From assembly GCF_010726765.1 (NCBI RefSeq), contig NZ_AP022602.1, forward strand, positions 1 through 64,000: a stretch of 64,000 nucleotides of DNA, given 5' to 3'. The DNA comes from Mycobacterium gallinarum. GTDB lineage: Bacteria; Actinomycetota; Actinomycetes; Mycobacteriales; Mycobacteriaceae. The notes under the pieces were generated by a model. That model worked only from the letters and a program-made list of their open reading frames with translations, had not been told where the DNA came from and did no database searches. Both the position numbers and the translations under genes were made by a program. Within the stretch, counting starts at the first letter, position 1. Each line of letters begins with the position of its first letter. Below, in pieces: positions 34,301 through 42,841 of this stretch.

Positions 34301-37142
34301 CCTGGCCCGCGACGGCGCCCAGGTGTCGGCGACCACCGCAGCCCGCCGCGCCGAGGATCCGGCGACGCGGCTGCAGGCTGCGGCCGACATGTTTTACGAC
34401 GCCTTGGGTGTGGCAGCCGAAAATCAGCTGGGAGCAGGTGCGCGGGATCGGTTGGACGTCATCGCTGATGACGTAATCCCCCGGCTGAGCCAGCGCGAGG
34501 CCTGGCCGGTGCTGCGGCGCAACCTGTCTGTCCTGGCGCTCGGCGGCGCTGATCCCCGCGAGCTGCTGACCGTAGCGTTGGCCAAGGGCAGTGTCGATGA
34601 CGCCGCCGACCCCGCCGCGGTCCTCGATCACCGCATCGATCCCGCCGGCACCCACTCCGCCGGCATCGGGGTGCTGCGCTGGCTTCCCGCCATCCCGCCG
34701 GTGCTGGCCGACGATCCGCACTGGGGTGCCTACCTGGCCCGACGCGAGCAACTGGTCCAAGGCCTGGCCGAGCAGATCCGTGAGCGGGCGCGGGCATGGA
34801 CCAACGCGACCGCCCCCGCCTGGGCGCGGCCGCTGATCACCGTAAATCCGGCACTGACCGCCGAGATCGCGGTGTTCCGTTCCGCCACCGGCGTCGAGGA
34901 CGCCGACACCCGTCTCACCGGCGCGCGCCAGTACCCCGTGCGGACCCGCGCCGTGCAGGCCACCCTGCAGCGCTACGCCGCCGCAGACATCGGCCGGCGC
35001 AGTGCCGACACCACCCGCTGGAACGACCTCATCGACGCCATCGACCCGCGCCTGCGCGCCGATGCCTACTGGCCACAGCTGGCCGCCCAACTCGCCCAGG
35101 CCACCCGCACCACCGCCGACCTGCGGCAGATCATCACCACCGCTGCTCGCCAAGGCCCGCTGCCTGACGAGCTGCCCGCCGCCGCACTCTGGTGGCGCAT
35201 CGCCGGCGCCCTGTCCCCGACCGCCACACTTGCCACCACGCATTCGCGACTGCGTCCGGCCTGGATCACCGACGTCGACGCCGCGTTCGGGGCCGCGCTG
35301 ACCGAGACCATCACCTCCGATCCGGCCTGGCCCGGGCTGGTCGCCGCGATCAGCGCGGCAGACCCGGCCACCTGGACCCCGCGCGACCTGCTCCACGTCG
35401 CCGCCGAACACCTCGCCGACGCCGACCACCCAATCCCCCCGGGCGACTACGCACGCTTGATCACCTACACCGTCGATGCGTTCACCCACCGGCTGCAAGC
35501 GCGTCTCGGCATCGACGTCGAAGACCTGCCCACCCCGGAGGACGCTCCACCGCACCCCGACGAGGAAGCACTGTTCCCGCCCGACCCTGAAAGCCCCTTC
35601 GCCGACATCGACCAAGCCCCTCCCTTCGACGACCACTTCGACGCCGCCCCGCCCGATGGCTCATTCGAATACACCTCCGAAGAATTCGGAGATTTGCAAT
35701 TCGAAGATCTCTCAGCAAACCGCCCTGTACCCGAATTAGGCATCACCATGAATTTGGTCACCACGCTTCAGAAGGAATACCGCGAGGTTTGCGAATCAAT
35801 CAAAAGCTTGGACGCGGAAATTCGCGCAGGAAATGGGCCCGCTATGCGCGCTGCGGCCGACGAGCTGTTGCAGATGCGCCGCCAAGTCGACGCCGATCGA
35901 CCCTACGGCCACGCCGTCACCGCGGTGATGGAGCAGTGGGCCGATGCCGACACCGCCTACAACGACACCCTGCGCCTGATCGAGCACGCCCGCACTCAGC
36001 TCGACCTTCTACGGGCCAACCCCGATGCCGACGAACTCGACATCGCCTCAGCCCAAGCCGATCTGGCCTTCCACACCCGCCGCCTGCCCGAACAGCCACC
36101 GTCGCATCAGTTTCACCAGGCCTTCGCCGAGGCGCAGGCTGCGCGTACCGCGGCCGCCGGCGGCCACAAGATCGTCACCGAGCACGACATCGCCACCGCA
36201 CGCGGCGACGCCGAGCGCGCGGACCTAGCCGCCCGCGCGCAGCTGCGCGACCGCCGCCAGGCGCTGCGCCGCGAGCTCGACCGCGCTGAGCGCGACGTCG
36301 CCGGTGCCTTCGCCGCGGCCCAGACCACCACCTCCGACACTCTCGAGCAGCTGCTGAAATCGGCGCGCTCCGAAGTTGCCCTGCTCCAGGTGGCCGGCGA
36401 CGCCGACCACACCCGTACACCCTTGCTCATCCCCGCGGCGGCCCTCGCAGCGCACGAGCCCCACACCGCCGACCGACTCAAATCCTTGGCCGCGCAGCCC
36501 TATCGGCTCGTCGTGATGCGCGCCGACGTCACCGACCGCGAAACCGGTGCGGCGCTCTACACCCTGCGCGGCACGGCCAACGCCAACGGCCGCAAAGTGC
36601 TCTGGCTCTCGACCACCGACACCAGCGCGGCGCCCGCCCGCGAGGCTGAGCTGGCCGACACCATCACCACCGCTTCTCGCGCCGAGCGCCAAATCAGCGA
36701 CCAGCAGTGGGCACTACCGCCCGGAGCAATCGTCATCATCGACGACCCCGCAGCCGCCGAACCCAACCAGCTGGCCACCATCGCCCGCCACGCCGCAGCC
36801 GCAGACGCCCGAGTCATCCTCCTGGACTCCAGCAACAGTCGCGGCCCCAGCTCGCCGGCGCTGCGGCTGCTCACCATCTCCCTGCCGTGGAACACCACCC
36901 TTACAGCCACCCCGTCAGGTTGCGTAGATCCGCTGCTAGACGCCATTCCAGCCGTCACGTTGGCCGATCGCCTCGGCCGCACCCACCTCAGCGAGTCCTG
37001 GCGTCACGTGCTCACCCAATACGACAATGCCGCCCGCGGCGTGCGCGGCGCTCAACGCCGCCACCTCGCCGTGGAATGGCGCACCCCCGACGCCGCGGTG
37101 GAGGGACCCGAAGACACCCTCGGCGCTGGCATCGATGACTAG
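31305..37142 (+). CDS. MobF/TraA-type conjugative relaxase-helicase
   Basis: The reading frame is open from a GTG at 31296; ATGs at 31305 and 31311 (MTLHKLTAGDGYLYLVRQVA) are the likely starts, and none has a clear ribosome-binding site. The roughly 1945-residue protein has N-terminal Tyr residues in GDGYLYL as candidate nickases and a three-His metal site (AAFTHRDSRAGDPDLHTHVA) near residue 285. Walker A APAGTGKTTAMAA lies near residue 620, VIVDEAGKA near 695, and the helicase C-terminus LYVAMTRATDENHLYL near 960. A last part has coiled coils and a degenerate AAA-like segment (VIIDDPAAAEPNQLATIARH). It would nick oriT, stay bound to the strand and unwind it during transfer. Confidence 0.9.
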   Translation: MVMTLHKLTAGDGYLYLVRQVAASDSTERGRSTLADYYSAKGESPGRWMGRGLAALSDTGRCEASPQAREEIWTVDEGSGVGEAQMRALYGLGLHPNAERIETYVIGRSMGSGRAASRLGREFLVRDGEPEYARRLAVAFRDHNAENGAHWNATIAPEIRAQIRTRVAVELFAEEYGRPPADDRELSGFIARNTRARTTAVAGYDLTFSPVKSVSALWAIAPLSVAEQIEAAHDAAVADVLEWLQDQATFTRTGAGGVAQVDTEGLIAAAFTHRDSRAGDPDLHTHVAISNKVSHVDANGVRRWLALDGQPLHRVTVAASELYNTRLEAHMIDRLAVSFVEQSRGLGKRPVREIDGMSPELMTRWSRRRAAIKARTAELAKQFQADHGREPTNTEIIALAQQATLESREAKHEPRSLAEQRHVWRTQAVEVLGRDGLHRMLAGVLAGPDRTRTTPVVDHEWVASRAGELIAAVSESRAAWQRHHVRAEALRIARSHGVAHDVALIERLTDTALSEAFSVPHARIVDTELGEPVALRRRDAASVYSRHGVALYTSRDTLAAERRILAAVHRCDGRAATAADVELALADSAARGRTLNPGQAALVSEMASTGRRVALALAPAGTGKTTAMAALAHAWRSSGGHVIGLAPTADAAIVLGADLGATTDTLDKYVWSADPDKAAASGVPDWFKRVGPDTLVIVDEAGKAATAGLDAMITDALRKGASVRLVGDDGQLSSVSAGGVLRDIAEATDALTLSEVVRFKSPAEAAAGLALHDADPAGIGFYIDHQRIHVGTDETAADMAYQAWRADLAAGADSILLAPTNDVINELNARARADRLAADPDAATAATVVLADQLHASVGDTIRTRKNNRRITIGRSDFVRNGYRYTITEVLTDGSVKARHLRSGRIVTLPADYIAEHVTLGYAATIDSAQGLTAGRRDAKGTCHIVGSDMLTRQHLYVAMTRATDENHLYLSTAEGDPHRLLSPKATHPDTAVDVLTRALARDGAQVSATTAARRAEDPATRLQAAADMFYDALGVAAENQLGAGARDRLDVIADDVIPRLSQREAWPVLRRNLSVLALGGADPRELLTVALAKGSVDDAADPAAVLDHRIDPAGTHSAGIGVLRWLPAIPPVLADDPHWGAYLARREQLVQGLAEQIRERARAWTNATAPAWARPLITVNPALTAEIAVFRSATGVEDADTRLTGARQYPVRTRAVQATLQRYAAADIGRRSADTTRWNDLIDAIDPRLRADAYWPQLAAQLAQATRTTADLRQIITTAARQGPLPDELPAAALWWRIAGALSPTATLATTHSRLRPAWITDVDAAFGAALTETITSDPAWPGLVAAISAADPATWTPRDLLHVAAEHLADADHPIPPGDYARLITYTVDAFTHRLQARLGIDVEDLPTPEDAPPHPDEEALFPPDPESPFADIDQAPPFDDHFDAAPPDGSFEYTSEEFGDLQFEDLSANRPVPELGITMNLVTTLQKEYREVCESIKSLDAEIRAGNGPAMRAAADELLQMRRQVDADRPYGHAVTAVMEQWADADTAYNDTLRLIEHARTQLDLLRANPDADELDIASAQADLAFHTRRLPEQPPSHQFHQAFAEAQAARTAAAGGHKIVTEHDIATARGDAERADLAARAQLRDRRQALRRELDRAERDVAGAFAAAQTTTSDTLEQLLKSARSEVALLQVAGDADHTRTPLLIPAAALAAHEPHTADRLKSLAAQPYRLVVMRADVTDRETGAALYTLRGTANANGRKVLWLSTTDTSAAPAREAELADTITTASRAERQISDQQWALPPGAIVIIDDPAAAEPNQLATIARHAAAADARVILLDSSNSRGPSSPALRLLTISLPWNTTLTATPSGCVDPLLDAIPAVTLADRLGRTHLSESWRHVLTQYDNAARGVRGAQRRHLAVEWRTPDAAVEGPEDTLGAGIDD

Positions 37143-37256
37143 CTTTGCTACTCCGTAACCATGAGGCCGTAGCCCGGCCTGGTGCACCACAGCAACTATC
37201 AGCCAATCTCGCGCTGGTGGTGGACTCGGGCACGTACCTGCCGCCACGATGACCCC

Positions 37257-38678
37257 ATGAGCATGCGTCCCGAGCCATACAGCCCCTACTGCGGGCTGGT
37301 CGTCAACGACGGCGGGCAACACGAAAGGGTCATGGGTGCACCTCATTTGGCGATCAGCGCGCCCACCCGTACCGGCAAGACCCGACGTCTGCTCGCGCCG
37401 GCAGCGGTCATGCACCCCGGCCCGTTGGTCGCCGTGTCCAGTAAGGAAGACCTCGCCGAGCTGGTGCTGATGCGCCGCGGGCTGGGCCCCACCGGTGTCA
37501 TCGACCTACGTCCGGAAAAGACGCTCATCTGGCCCCAGGGAGTGCGCTCCATGGTCAGCGATCCCACCATGTCCATCACGTCAGCCGATGAAGTCCTGAC
37601 TGTGGCCGAAACCATGCTGGCAACCTCCGGTGTCGGCTTTGGTGGAGCGTCGAGCGGCCAGACGGTGGCGGCCGGCGGTTTGTGGGAGTCCACTGCCAGC
37701 CGCCCGCTGGCCTGCCTTCTCTACGCGGCCAGCCCCCAAGGCAATAGTCAGGGGATGCCCTGGGTGCTCGAAGCGGTCGAGAACCTCGGCATCGAGGATG
37801 AGGAGGAGGGCGGAAGCGGCACCCAGTTGTCGCTGCAAGCCGCCCCGTCCTGGGTGACTGCTGCCGCATTATGCCCGCATCCGATGCTGGCCGACCCGAT
37901 GCAGCGGGTACTGACCTTCAACAGCCGCATGCGTGACAGTGTGGCGATCACCGTGTCCAAGGCGGTGACACCGTGGGTGCGCCTCGGGCTGAGCGCCACC
38001 GAGCATCTCGATCGCCTCAGTGCCGTCGACCAGCTCAGCATCGACGCGTTCGATGTCTCGATGCTTGATGACCCCGATGCCAGCTTGTTCGTCATCGCCC
38101 CCAACACCGGTACCGTCGCAGGCGCGGCGGTGGCGCTGATCGACTCGATCATCCGCCACTTCCGCAGGCGCACTGCCCAGCACCAGCTCGAACATCGGCT
38201 GCTGCTCGAACTGGACGAGGTGTGCAACTCCTGCCCGCTGCCGGCGCTGCTCAACTACGTCGGCGAGTCGGCCGGCCTGGGCGTCAACATCATGGCCACC
38301 GTGCAGGCCTCCAGTCACTTTGATGTCGTGTACGGCCCGAAGTACGCCGACGCGCTGCGCGACATCTTCCCGGGCACGGTGGTGATGTACGGAGCCCATG
38401 AGCGACACCTGCTCGAACAGGCCTCACACTGGCAAGGGCTGGCCACTCGTCGCACCGAGTCCTACGAGCCCAGCGGTGGAAGCCGTTCGCAGTCTTCGCA
38501 ACTCGGCGCCATAATCGACTGGCAGGAACTACTCCCCCAGAGCCTCGAAGAGGCTCAGCTGCTCCTCCGTGGGACCGCGGGGCGCCGTGTCCAGATCCCA
38601 GACTGGAGCGAATTCCTCACCATCTATGACGGCGCGATTGAGGCCCGCAGGCAGCGGACGGCGAAGGCATCGGCGTAA
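37257..38678 (+). CDS. Type IV coupling protein (VirD4/TraG/TcpA-type ATPase)
   Basis: The ATG at 37257 gives about 473 residues. Walker A is ISAPTRTGKTRRLLAPAAVM at about residue 40, preceded directly by substrate-region residues rather than by membrane helices. LLLELDEVCNSCPLPALLNY is the Walker B region, and NIMATVQASSHFDVVYG follows, as in TraG/VirD4. The lack of N-terminal membrane segments is unusual; it may attach through a partner. It links relaxase-bound DNA to the T4SS channel. It lies 115 bp after the relaxase on the same strand. Confidence 0.85.
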   Translation: MSMRPEPYSPYCGLVVNDGGQHERVMGAPHLAISAPTRTGKTRRLLAPAAVMHPGPLVAVSSKEDLAELVLMRRGLGPTGVIDLRPEKTLIWPQGVRSMVSDPTMSITSADEVLTVAETMLATSGVGFGGASSGQTVAAGGLWESTASRPLACLLYAASPQGNSQGMPWVLEAVENLGIEDEEEGGSGTQLSLQAAPSWVTAAALCPHPMLADPMQRVLTFNSRMRDSVAITVSKAVTPWVRLGLSATEHLDRLSAVDQLSIDAFDVSMLDDPDASLFVIAPNTGTVAGAAVALIDSIIRHFRRRTAQHQLEHRLLLELDEVCNSCPLPALLNYVGESAGLGVNIMATVQASSHFDVVYGPKYADALRDIFPGTVVMYGAHERHLLEQASHWQGLATRRTESYEPSGGSRSQSSQLGAIIDWQELLPQSLEEAQLLLRGTAGRRVQIPDWSEFLTIYDGAIEARRQRTAKASA

Positions 38679-38743
38679 GCCGTCCGGACCTTTGAGATGT
38701 TCAAGTGCGGATTCAGCCCAGTTGAACAGGGCGCGTGCCCGGG

Positions 38744-40384
38744 CTATGAGTGCGTGGACCACCACGCGTAGAGAGCCTCCAGCGTGGTGCCCGGCGCGTC
38801 GGCTCGAACGACGCCCAGCAGAAGCTTTTCGTCGTTGGTCCAGGCCACGAGGGGGTTGCCCGCTTGCAACCCGCAGAACAGTGTTCCTCGAACCACGGTG
38901 GGGCTGTCGTTGCGCCGCCATGGCCCGGGTGACTGAATGTTGGGCGGGCAGATGACCGCAGCAGAACGGTTTACGGTGTCGTTGAAGGCCGCGCGTAGAG
39001 CGGCGGGCTCGCGGCTGAGCGTGTAGGTCGACGACGTGGGACCGCCAGAGTCGGTGTTGGGGCCGCAGGTCACCGCCGCGGTCACGTCAGAGGCAGCGGG
39101 CAGTGGTGTGCATGCACCGCGCGGATAGCCCGGGGGCAGCAGACGTGCCAACGCGGCCGGGACCGAGGGGGGCGACGACGTGGCGGGTGTCGTCGATGTC
39201 GCCGCAGAGGGTCGGTCCGGCTCACTTGCCGGCCACAGCAGCGTCGCCCACAGGATGGCAGCGGTGGTTGCGACGACGGCGAACACCGCCCACAGGATGA
39301 CGATGGGGCGCTGCACACGTGGTACCCGCCGCGGCACGGGGGTGACCCGGATCTGTTCGTAATAGCTGCGGCCAATTTCAGCGGGTCTGGCAGACAGCGG
39401 ATTAGATGGAGCGGTGATGGCGTGTCGCGCCTGCTCGCCTTGAGATGCCGAAGAGTCGGCACCTTCGGTGAGGGAGTTCGCCGCCGCCGCGGCGGCCGCG
39501 GCGAACTCTCGCGCCGAGTCGAATCGCTCGGCAGGATTCTTCGCCAGGGCTCTGGCCATCACGACATCCAGCTGGCGGGTCGCCTCTGGCAGGTGGTCGG
39601 AGATCTGGGGTGGCGTCTGGTGCAGGTGGGCGAGCGCTAGGGCGGTTGTTCCCTCGGCGCTGTGAAACGGCTGCTTGCCGGTCAGCAGCCGAAACAGCGT
39701 GCATGCCAGTGAGTAGATGTCAGCCCGGCCATCAACGGTGTCACCGGTGATCATCTCGGGTGCGGCATAGGCAAGGGTCACCGCCAGCGTCGAGTCGTCG
39801 CCGGGATCGTCTGGGCCACCTGCTGCCCTGGCCACCCCGAAGTCGCTGAGCAGGACCTGCTCGTCGTCGTGAGAACCGTGCGCTAACAACACGTTTCCTG
39901 GCTTGACGTCGTGGTGCACGACGTTGCGCTGGTGAGCGTAGTCCAGCGCCTTGGCGACTTCACCGACGATGCGGATGGCCCGCGGGGCGGTCATGGTTCC
40001 GGCCTGCAGCGCTGCCTCGGCATCGGTGCCGGCGACGTACTGCATGGCGATCCACAGTTGGCCGTTCTCGGCTTCGCCGCGGTTGTGGATCGAGACGATG
40101 TTGGGGTGGTTCAGCAGTGATGCGATGTCGGCTTCGCGCACGAACCGCTCGCGGAATGCCTCGTCGCGGGAGAGGTCGGCGCTGAGTACCTTGAGCGCGT
40201 CGCGGCGGGGCAGGGTCGGGTTCTTGGCCAGGTACACCGTTCCCGTGGCGCCGGTGGCCAGGACCTGCTCAATCCGATACCCCGCTACCAGGGAGCCCAC
40301 CGCGAACATGAACACAGCATCGCCTATTGGTGGGTTTGCCCGGCCGGTGAGGTCGGGCGTGTCCGATGCTGTCTGGCCGGTCAT
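38744..40384 (-). CDS. Transmembrane Ser/Thr protein kinase
   Basis: The start at 40384 ([20 protein letters not shown]) lies 8 bp after the upstream gene. The kinase domain spans about residues 35-290: a glycine loop [14 protein letters not shown] in which the first Gly is Ala, the Lys in [10 protein letters not shown], the catalytic loop [14 protein letters not shown] (HHD rather than HRD), SDFGVAR and [10 protein letters not shown]. One membrane helix near residue 370 ([20 protein letters not shown]) is followed by a roughly 150-residue outer domain with several Cys. It ends the T4SS/eccA operon and may regulate secretion by phosphorylation. The non-RD loop suggests no activation-loop control of the usual type. 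Confidence 0.88.
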   Translation of the reverse strand: MTGQTASDTPDLTGRANPPIGDAVFMFAVGSLVAGYRIEQVLATGATGTVYLAKNPTLPRRDALKVLSADLSRDEAFRERFVREADIASLLNHPNIVSIHNRGEAENGQLWIAMQYVAGTDAEAALQAGTMTAPRAIRIVGEVAKALDYAHQRNVVHHDVKPGNVLLAHGSHDDEQVLLSDFGVARAAGGPDDPGDDSTLAVTLAYAAPEMITGDTVDGRADIYSLACTLFRLLTGKQPFHSAEGTTALALAHLHQTPPQISDHLPEATRQLDVVMARALAKNPAERFDSAREFAAAAAAAANSLTEGADSSASQGEQARHAITAPSNPLSARPAEIGRSYYEQIRVTPVPRRVPRVQRPIVILWAVFAVVATTAAILWATLLWPASEPDRPSAATSTTPATSSPPSVPAALARLLPPGYPRGACTPLPAASDVTAAVTCGPNTDSGGPTSSTYTLSREPAALRAAFNDTVNRSAAVICPPNIQSPGPWRRNDSPTVVRGTLFCGLQAGNPLVAWTNDEKLLLGVVRADAPGTTLEALYAWWSTHS

Positions 40385-40391
40385 GTCGACG

Positions 40392-41045
40392 TCAGCGGCG
40401 GCCGCGCCGCCCGAACAGCGTGTGCAGACGGGCCAGCGCTCCACCTTTGGCCGGGCCGTGCGCCTCGGTTGGCGAGTCCGACCCGACCACCACGTGCGCC
40501 GACTGGATCACCTCGCCGTCCGCGCCGGTGGGGATGGACTCTGCAACGGTCTGCCCCTGGGCGGTCAGCGATCCGACGAGCTGGTCGTGCAGACGGTCGG
40601 CACCAAAGCCCCACCAGTCGTCCACCGCGGCCAACACTCTGCTGTGGGAGGGCGAAGTGGGCCGGGCCGGTGGCGGGCTGTCGGACTCGGGTGTCCATCT
40701 GGTGATCTGAGCCAGCCAGGGTTTCCACTGGCGGGTCAGCTCCTCCACGCTCTGGTCGAGGTCGGGTTGGCTCTGCACAACCTGATAGAGCGCCTGGATG
40801 AACGCCGCGCCGGGCAGGCCGTCGACATCGGGCCCAGCAACCGGGCACGTGCGGGCGAACGCGACCACTGAGCGTGTCACGGCGAGCTGGGCGTTGAAGT
40901 CCGCGCGCAGGGAGTTCACCGGTGCGCCGGCGTGGCGCTCGGCGGCTTGGGCGACGTCGCGGTGCAGTTGCTCACTGATTTTCGTCCACCGCTGGTAGGC
41001 GACCTCGATGGTCCTCAGCGCGGCTACTTCTGCCTCGCGGGCCAT
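40392..41045 (-). CDS. Hypothetical protein in the eccA-kinase segment
   Basis: The ATG at 41045 lies two bases after the eccA stop. The 217-residue product begins [20 protein letters not shown], is helical through its first half and continues with [20 protein letters not shown] and a Pro/Ser-rich linker. No membrane helix or known domain was found. Tight packing with eccA and the kinase suggests a role in assembly or regulation of the type VII/type IV machinery. Confidence 0.6.
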   Translation of the reverse strand: MAREAEVAALRTIEVAYQRWTKISEQLHRDVAQAAERHAGAPVNSLRADFNAQLAVTRSVVAFARTCPVAGPDVDGLPGAAFIQALYQVVQSQPDLDQSVEELTRQWKPWLAQITRWTPESDSPPPARPTSPSHSRVLAAVDDWWGFGADRLHDQLVGSLTAQGQTVAESIPTGADGEVIQSAHVVVGSDSPTEAHGPAKGGALARLHTLFGRRGRR

Positions 41046-41047
41046 GC

Positions 41048-42838
41048 TCAACCCTGCTCGCGGGTCTGGATTCCTGCGCTGACGAGGACTTCCCGGAGGG
41101 CGTCGGTCATGTCGGCGCCGACGACGGTGCGCAGCAGGTCCGAGTCGGCGGTGGCCAGGTCGATTGACGGGTCGGAGACAACCCGAGCTTTCATCTTCTC
41201 GACCGCCTCGGACATGACGTTGCGCACGTAGCGGCCGTTGCCGGCGATGTCGATGAGGGTTTCAGCGGGGTTCTCGGGGTTGTTGGTTGGGGTTGCGGTG
41301 AGCCAGCTCGTGTAGCGACCGAAGATGTCGATCGCCTCGGGGTGGACCAGCACGCGATAGTTCTGCGCGAACATGGCGGCGATCTGGCCCAGCTCGTCGG
41401 CACTGTAGGAGCTGAATTCCAGTTGGGTGGGGAACCGTGACCGTAGACCGGGGTTGGCCGAGAGCAGTCGGTTCATGCCGTCGGCGTAGCCGGCCAGCGC
41501 GATCATGGTGTCGTCGCGGTGGTCCTCGGCGAACTTCATGATGATGTCGAGCGCGATCCGGCCGAAATCTCGTTCATTGTCGGCTTGGTAGAGCGTGTAC
41601 GCCTCGTCGACGAACAGGACCTTGCCGCGAGCGCTGGTGAGCATGGCGCCAGTCTTAGCTTCGGTATCTCCGATCACTCCGCCGACGAGATCCTTGCGCG
41701 AGACCTCGATGCACTCCGGGGAGTCGAGGATTCCCAGGCCGAAATACATCTTGCCCATCACCCGCGCGATGGATGTCTTGGCCGTTCCCGGCGGGCCGAC
41801 GAGGGTCATGTGCAGGGCGTTGCGCTGGCCGACCCCCTCGCCGCGCGCGGCCATCGCCCGGTCGTAGATTTGCACGTTCTTGAGTTTGTTGACGTGCGCT
41901 TTCACTGTGCCCAGACCAATGAAGGACTGCAGGTCTCGCTCAGCCTCCTCGAGGACGGCTTCGGCGGCATGGGCCTGTTCGGCTTGGCGCAGCTCCTCAG
42001 TGGTCGGCCCGGACTGCGGATCCCAGCGACTCGTCCGGGCGGCGATGGCCTCTGCGGTGGTGACCGGGGGCGCGTAGGTGGGGTCCGCCAGGGCGGTCGA
42101 GGCGTCGGGCAGCATCCGGCCGCCGACGCTGGCCTTGCCTAGCTCTACACGTGCGTCATTCTCGCGGCCCAGCCAGCGCAGCGCGTATCCGCGGTACAGG
42201 GCGGCGAACGCGCCGGCGTATGGGCTCACCTGATCAGTGGGCACGCCTTTGAGCAGGACTAGTCCGGCGTCGAACTCGCCGAGGCCCACGTGAGCAATGC
42301 CGGCCATCAGGTCGGTCGCGGCATCAACCACCCGCAGGGTCCCGGTGACTGGCCGAGCTGCCCAGTCCAGGACGTCGGTCCAGCGCTGGGTGACGTAGTG
42401 CAGGGTGGCGCCGAGGCAGCGCCAGATGGGTGTCTGGAGAGGCTCTCGTGAGGTGTCGTAGGACTCCAGCAGCTTCTCGGCGGTGTCGTAGTCCTTCTCG
42501 GTCAGCAGGGCCGCGATATAGGCCAGCGTGATCGACGCCGCCGTGTAGGGGAACACCTCGATGAAGCCGGGCGAGGGCACCGACGCCTCCAGGGCAGTGT
42601 CCTGCAGGCCCAGGCGGCGAGTCTCGCGGTGCACGGTGGCGCTGGTTTCGTGGGCGTGGCGCAGTGTCTCGCTGTAGTGATCACCGGTGGCGATCAGGCC
42701 CAGCCAGGCATCGCACATCCCGGGGTCCATGCTGACCGCCCGCCGAAACCGCTCGCGCGCGGCGGTGGAGTCAGCCGGACTGCCGAGCAGGCCCAAAGCT
42801 TCGAATCCAGCGTCGAGGTAGTCGCGCGCAGTGCTCAT
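41048..42838 (-). CDS. eccA: Type VII secretion AAA+ ATPase EccA
   Basis: The 596-residue protein has the EccA layout: an N-terminal TPR-like helical domain of about 290 residues (DYLDAGFEALGLLGSPADST, AWLGLIATGDHYSETLRHAH) and a CbxX/CfxQ-type AAA+ domain. The latter has Walker A HMTLVGPPGTAKTSIARVMG near residue 347, Walker B KVLFVDEAYTLYQADNERDF and the sensor/Arg-finger region NPGLRSRFPTQLEFSS. EccA is a cytosolic ATPase thought to release chaperones from ESX substrates. Here it is embedded in a T4SS operon, as in pRAW-type plasmids. Confidence 0.92.
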   Translation of the reverse strand: MSTARDYLDAGFEALGLLGSPADSTAARERFRRAVSMDPGMCDAWLGLIATGDHYSETLRHAHETSATVHRETRRLGLQDTALEASVPSPGFIEVFPYTAASITLAYIAALLTEKDYDTAEKLLESYDTSREPLQTPIWRCLGATLHYVTQRWTDVLDWAARPVTGTLRVVDAATDLMAGIAHVGLGEFDAGLVLLKGVPTDQVSPYAGAFAALYRGYALRWLGRENDARVELGKASVGGRMLPDASTALADPTYAPPVTTAEAIAARTSRWDPQSGPTTEELRQAEQAHAAEAVLEEAERDLQSFIGLGTVKAHVNKLKNVQIYDRAMAARGEGVGQRNALHMTLVGPPGTAKTSIARVMGKMYFGLGILDSPECIEVSRKDLVGGVIGDTEAKTGAMLTSARGKVLFVDEAYTLYQADNERDFGRIALDIIMKFAEDHRDDTMIALAGYADGMNRLLSANPGLRSRFPTQLEFSSYSADELGQIAAMFAQNYRVLVHPEAIDIFGRYTSWLTATPTNNPENPAETLIDIAGNGRYVRNVMSEAVEKMKARVVSDPSIDLATADSDLLRTVVGADMTDALREVLVSAGIQTREQG

Positions 42839-42841
42839 CGT

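Noticed and set aside
34146..35636. A 496-residue open frame on the minus strand inside the relaxase gene.
   Set aside because: It is Gly/Arg/Val-rich shadow coding opposite a clearly conserved helicase protein, with no domain or start signal. Similar antisense frames at 45703-47250, 62116-63300, 29092-29973 and 24673-25446 were rejected for the same reason.
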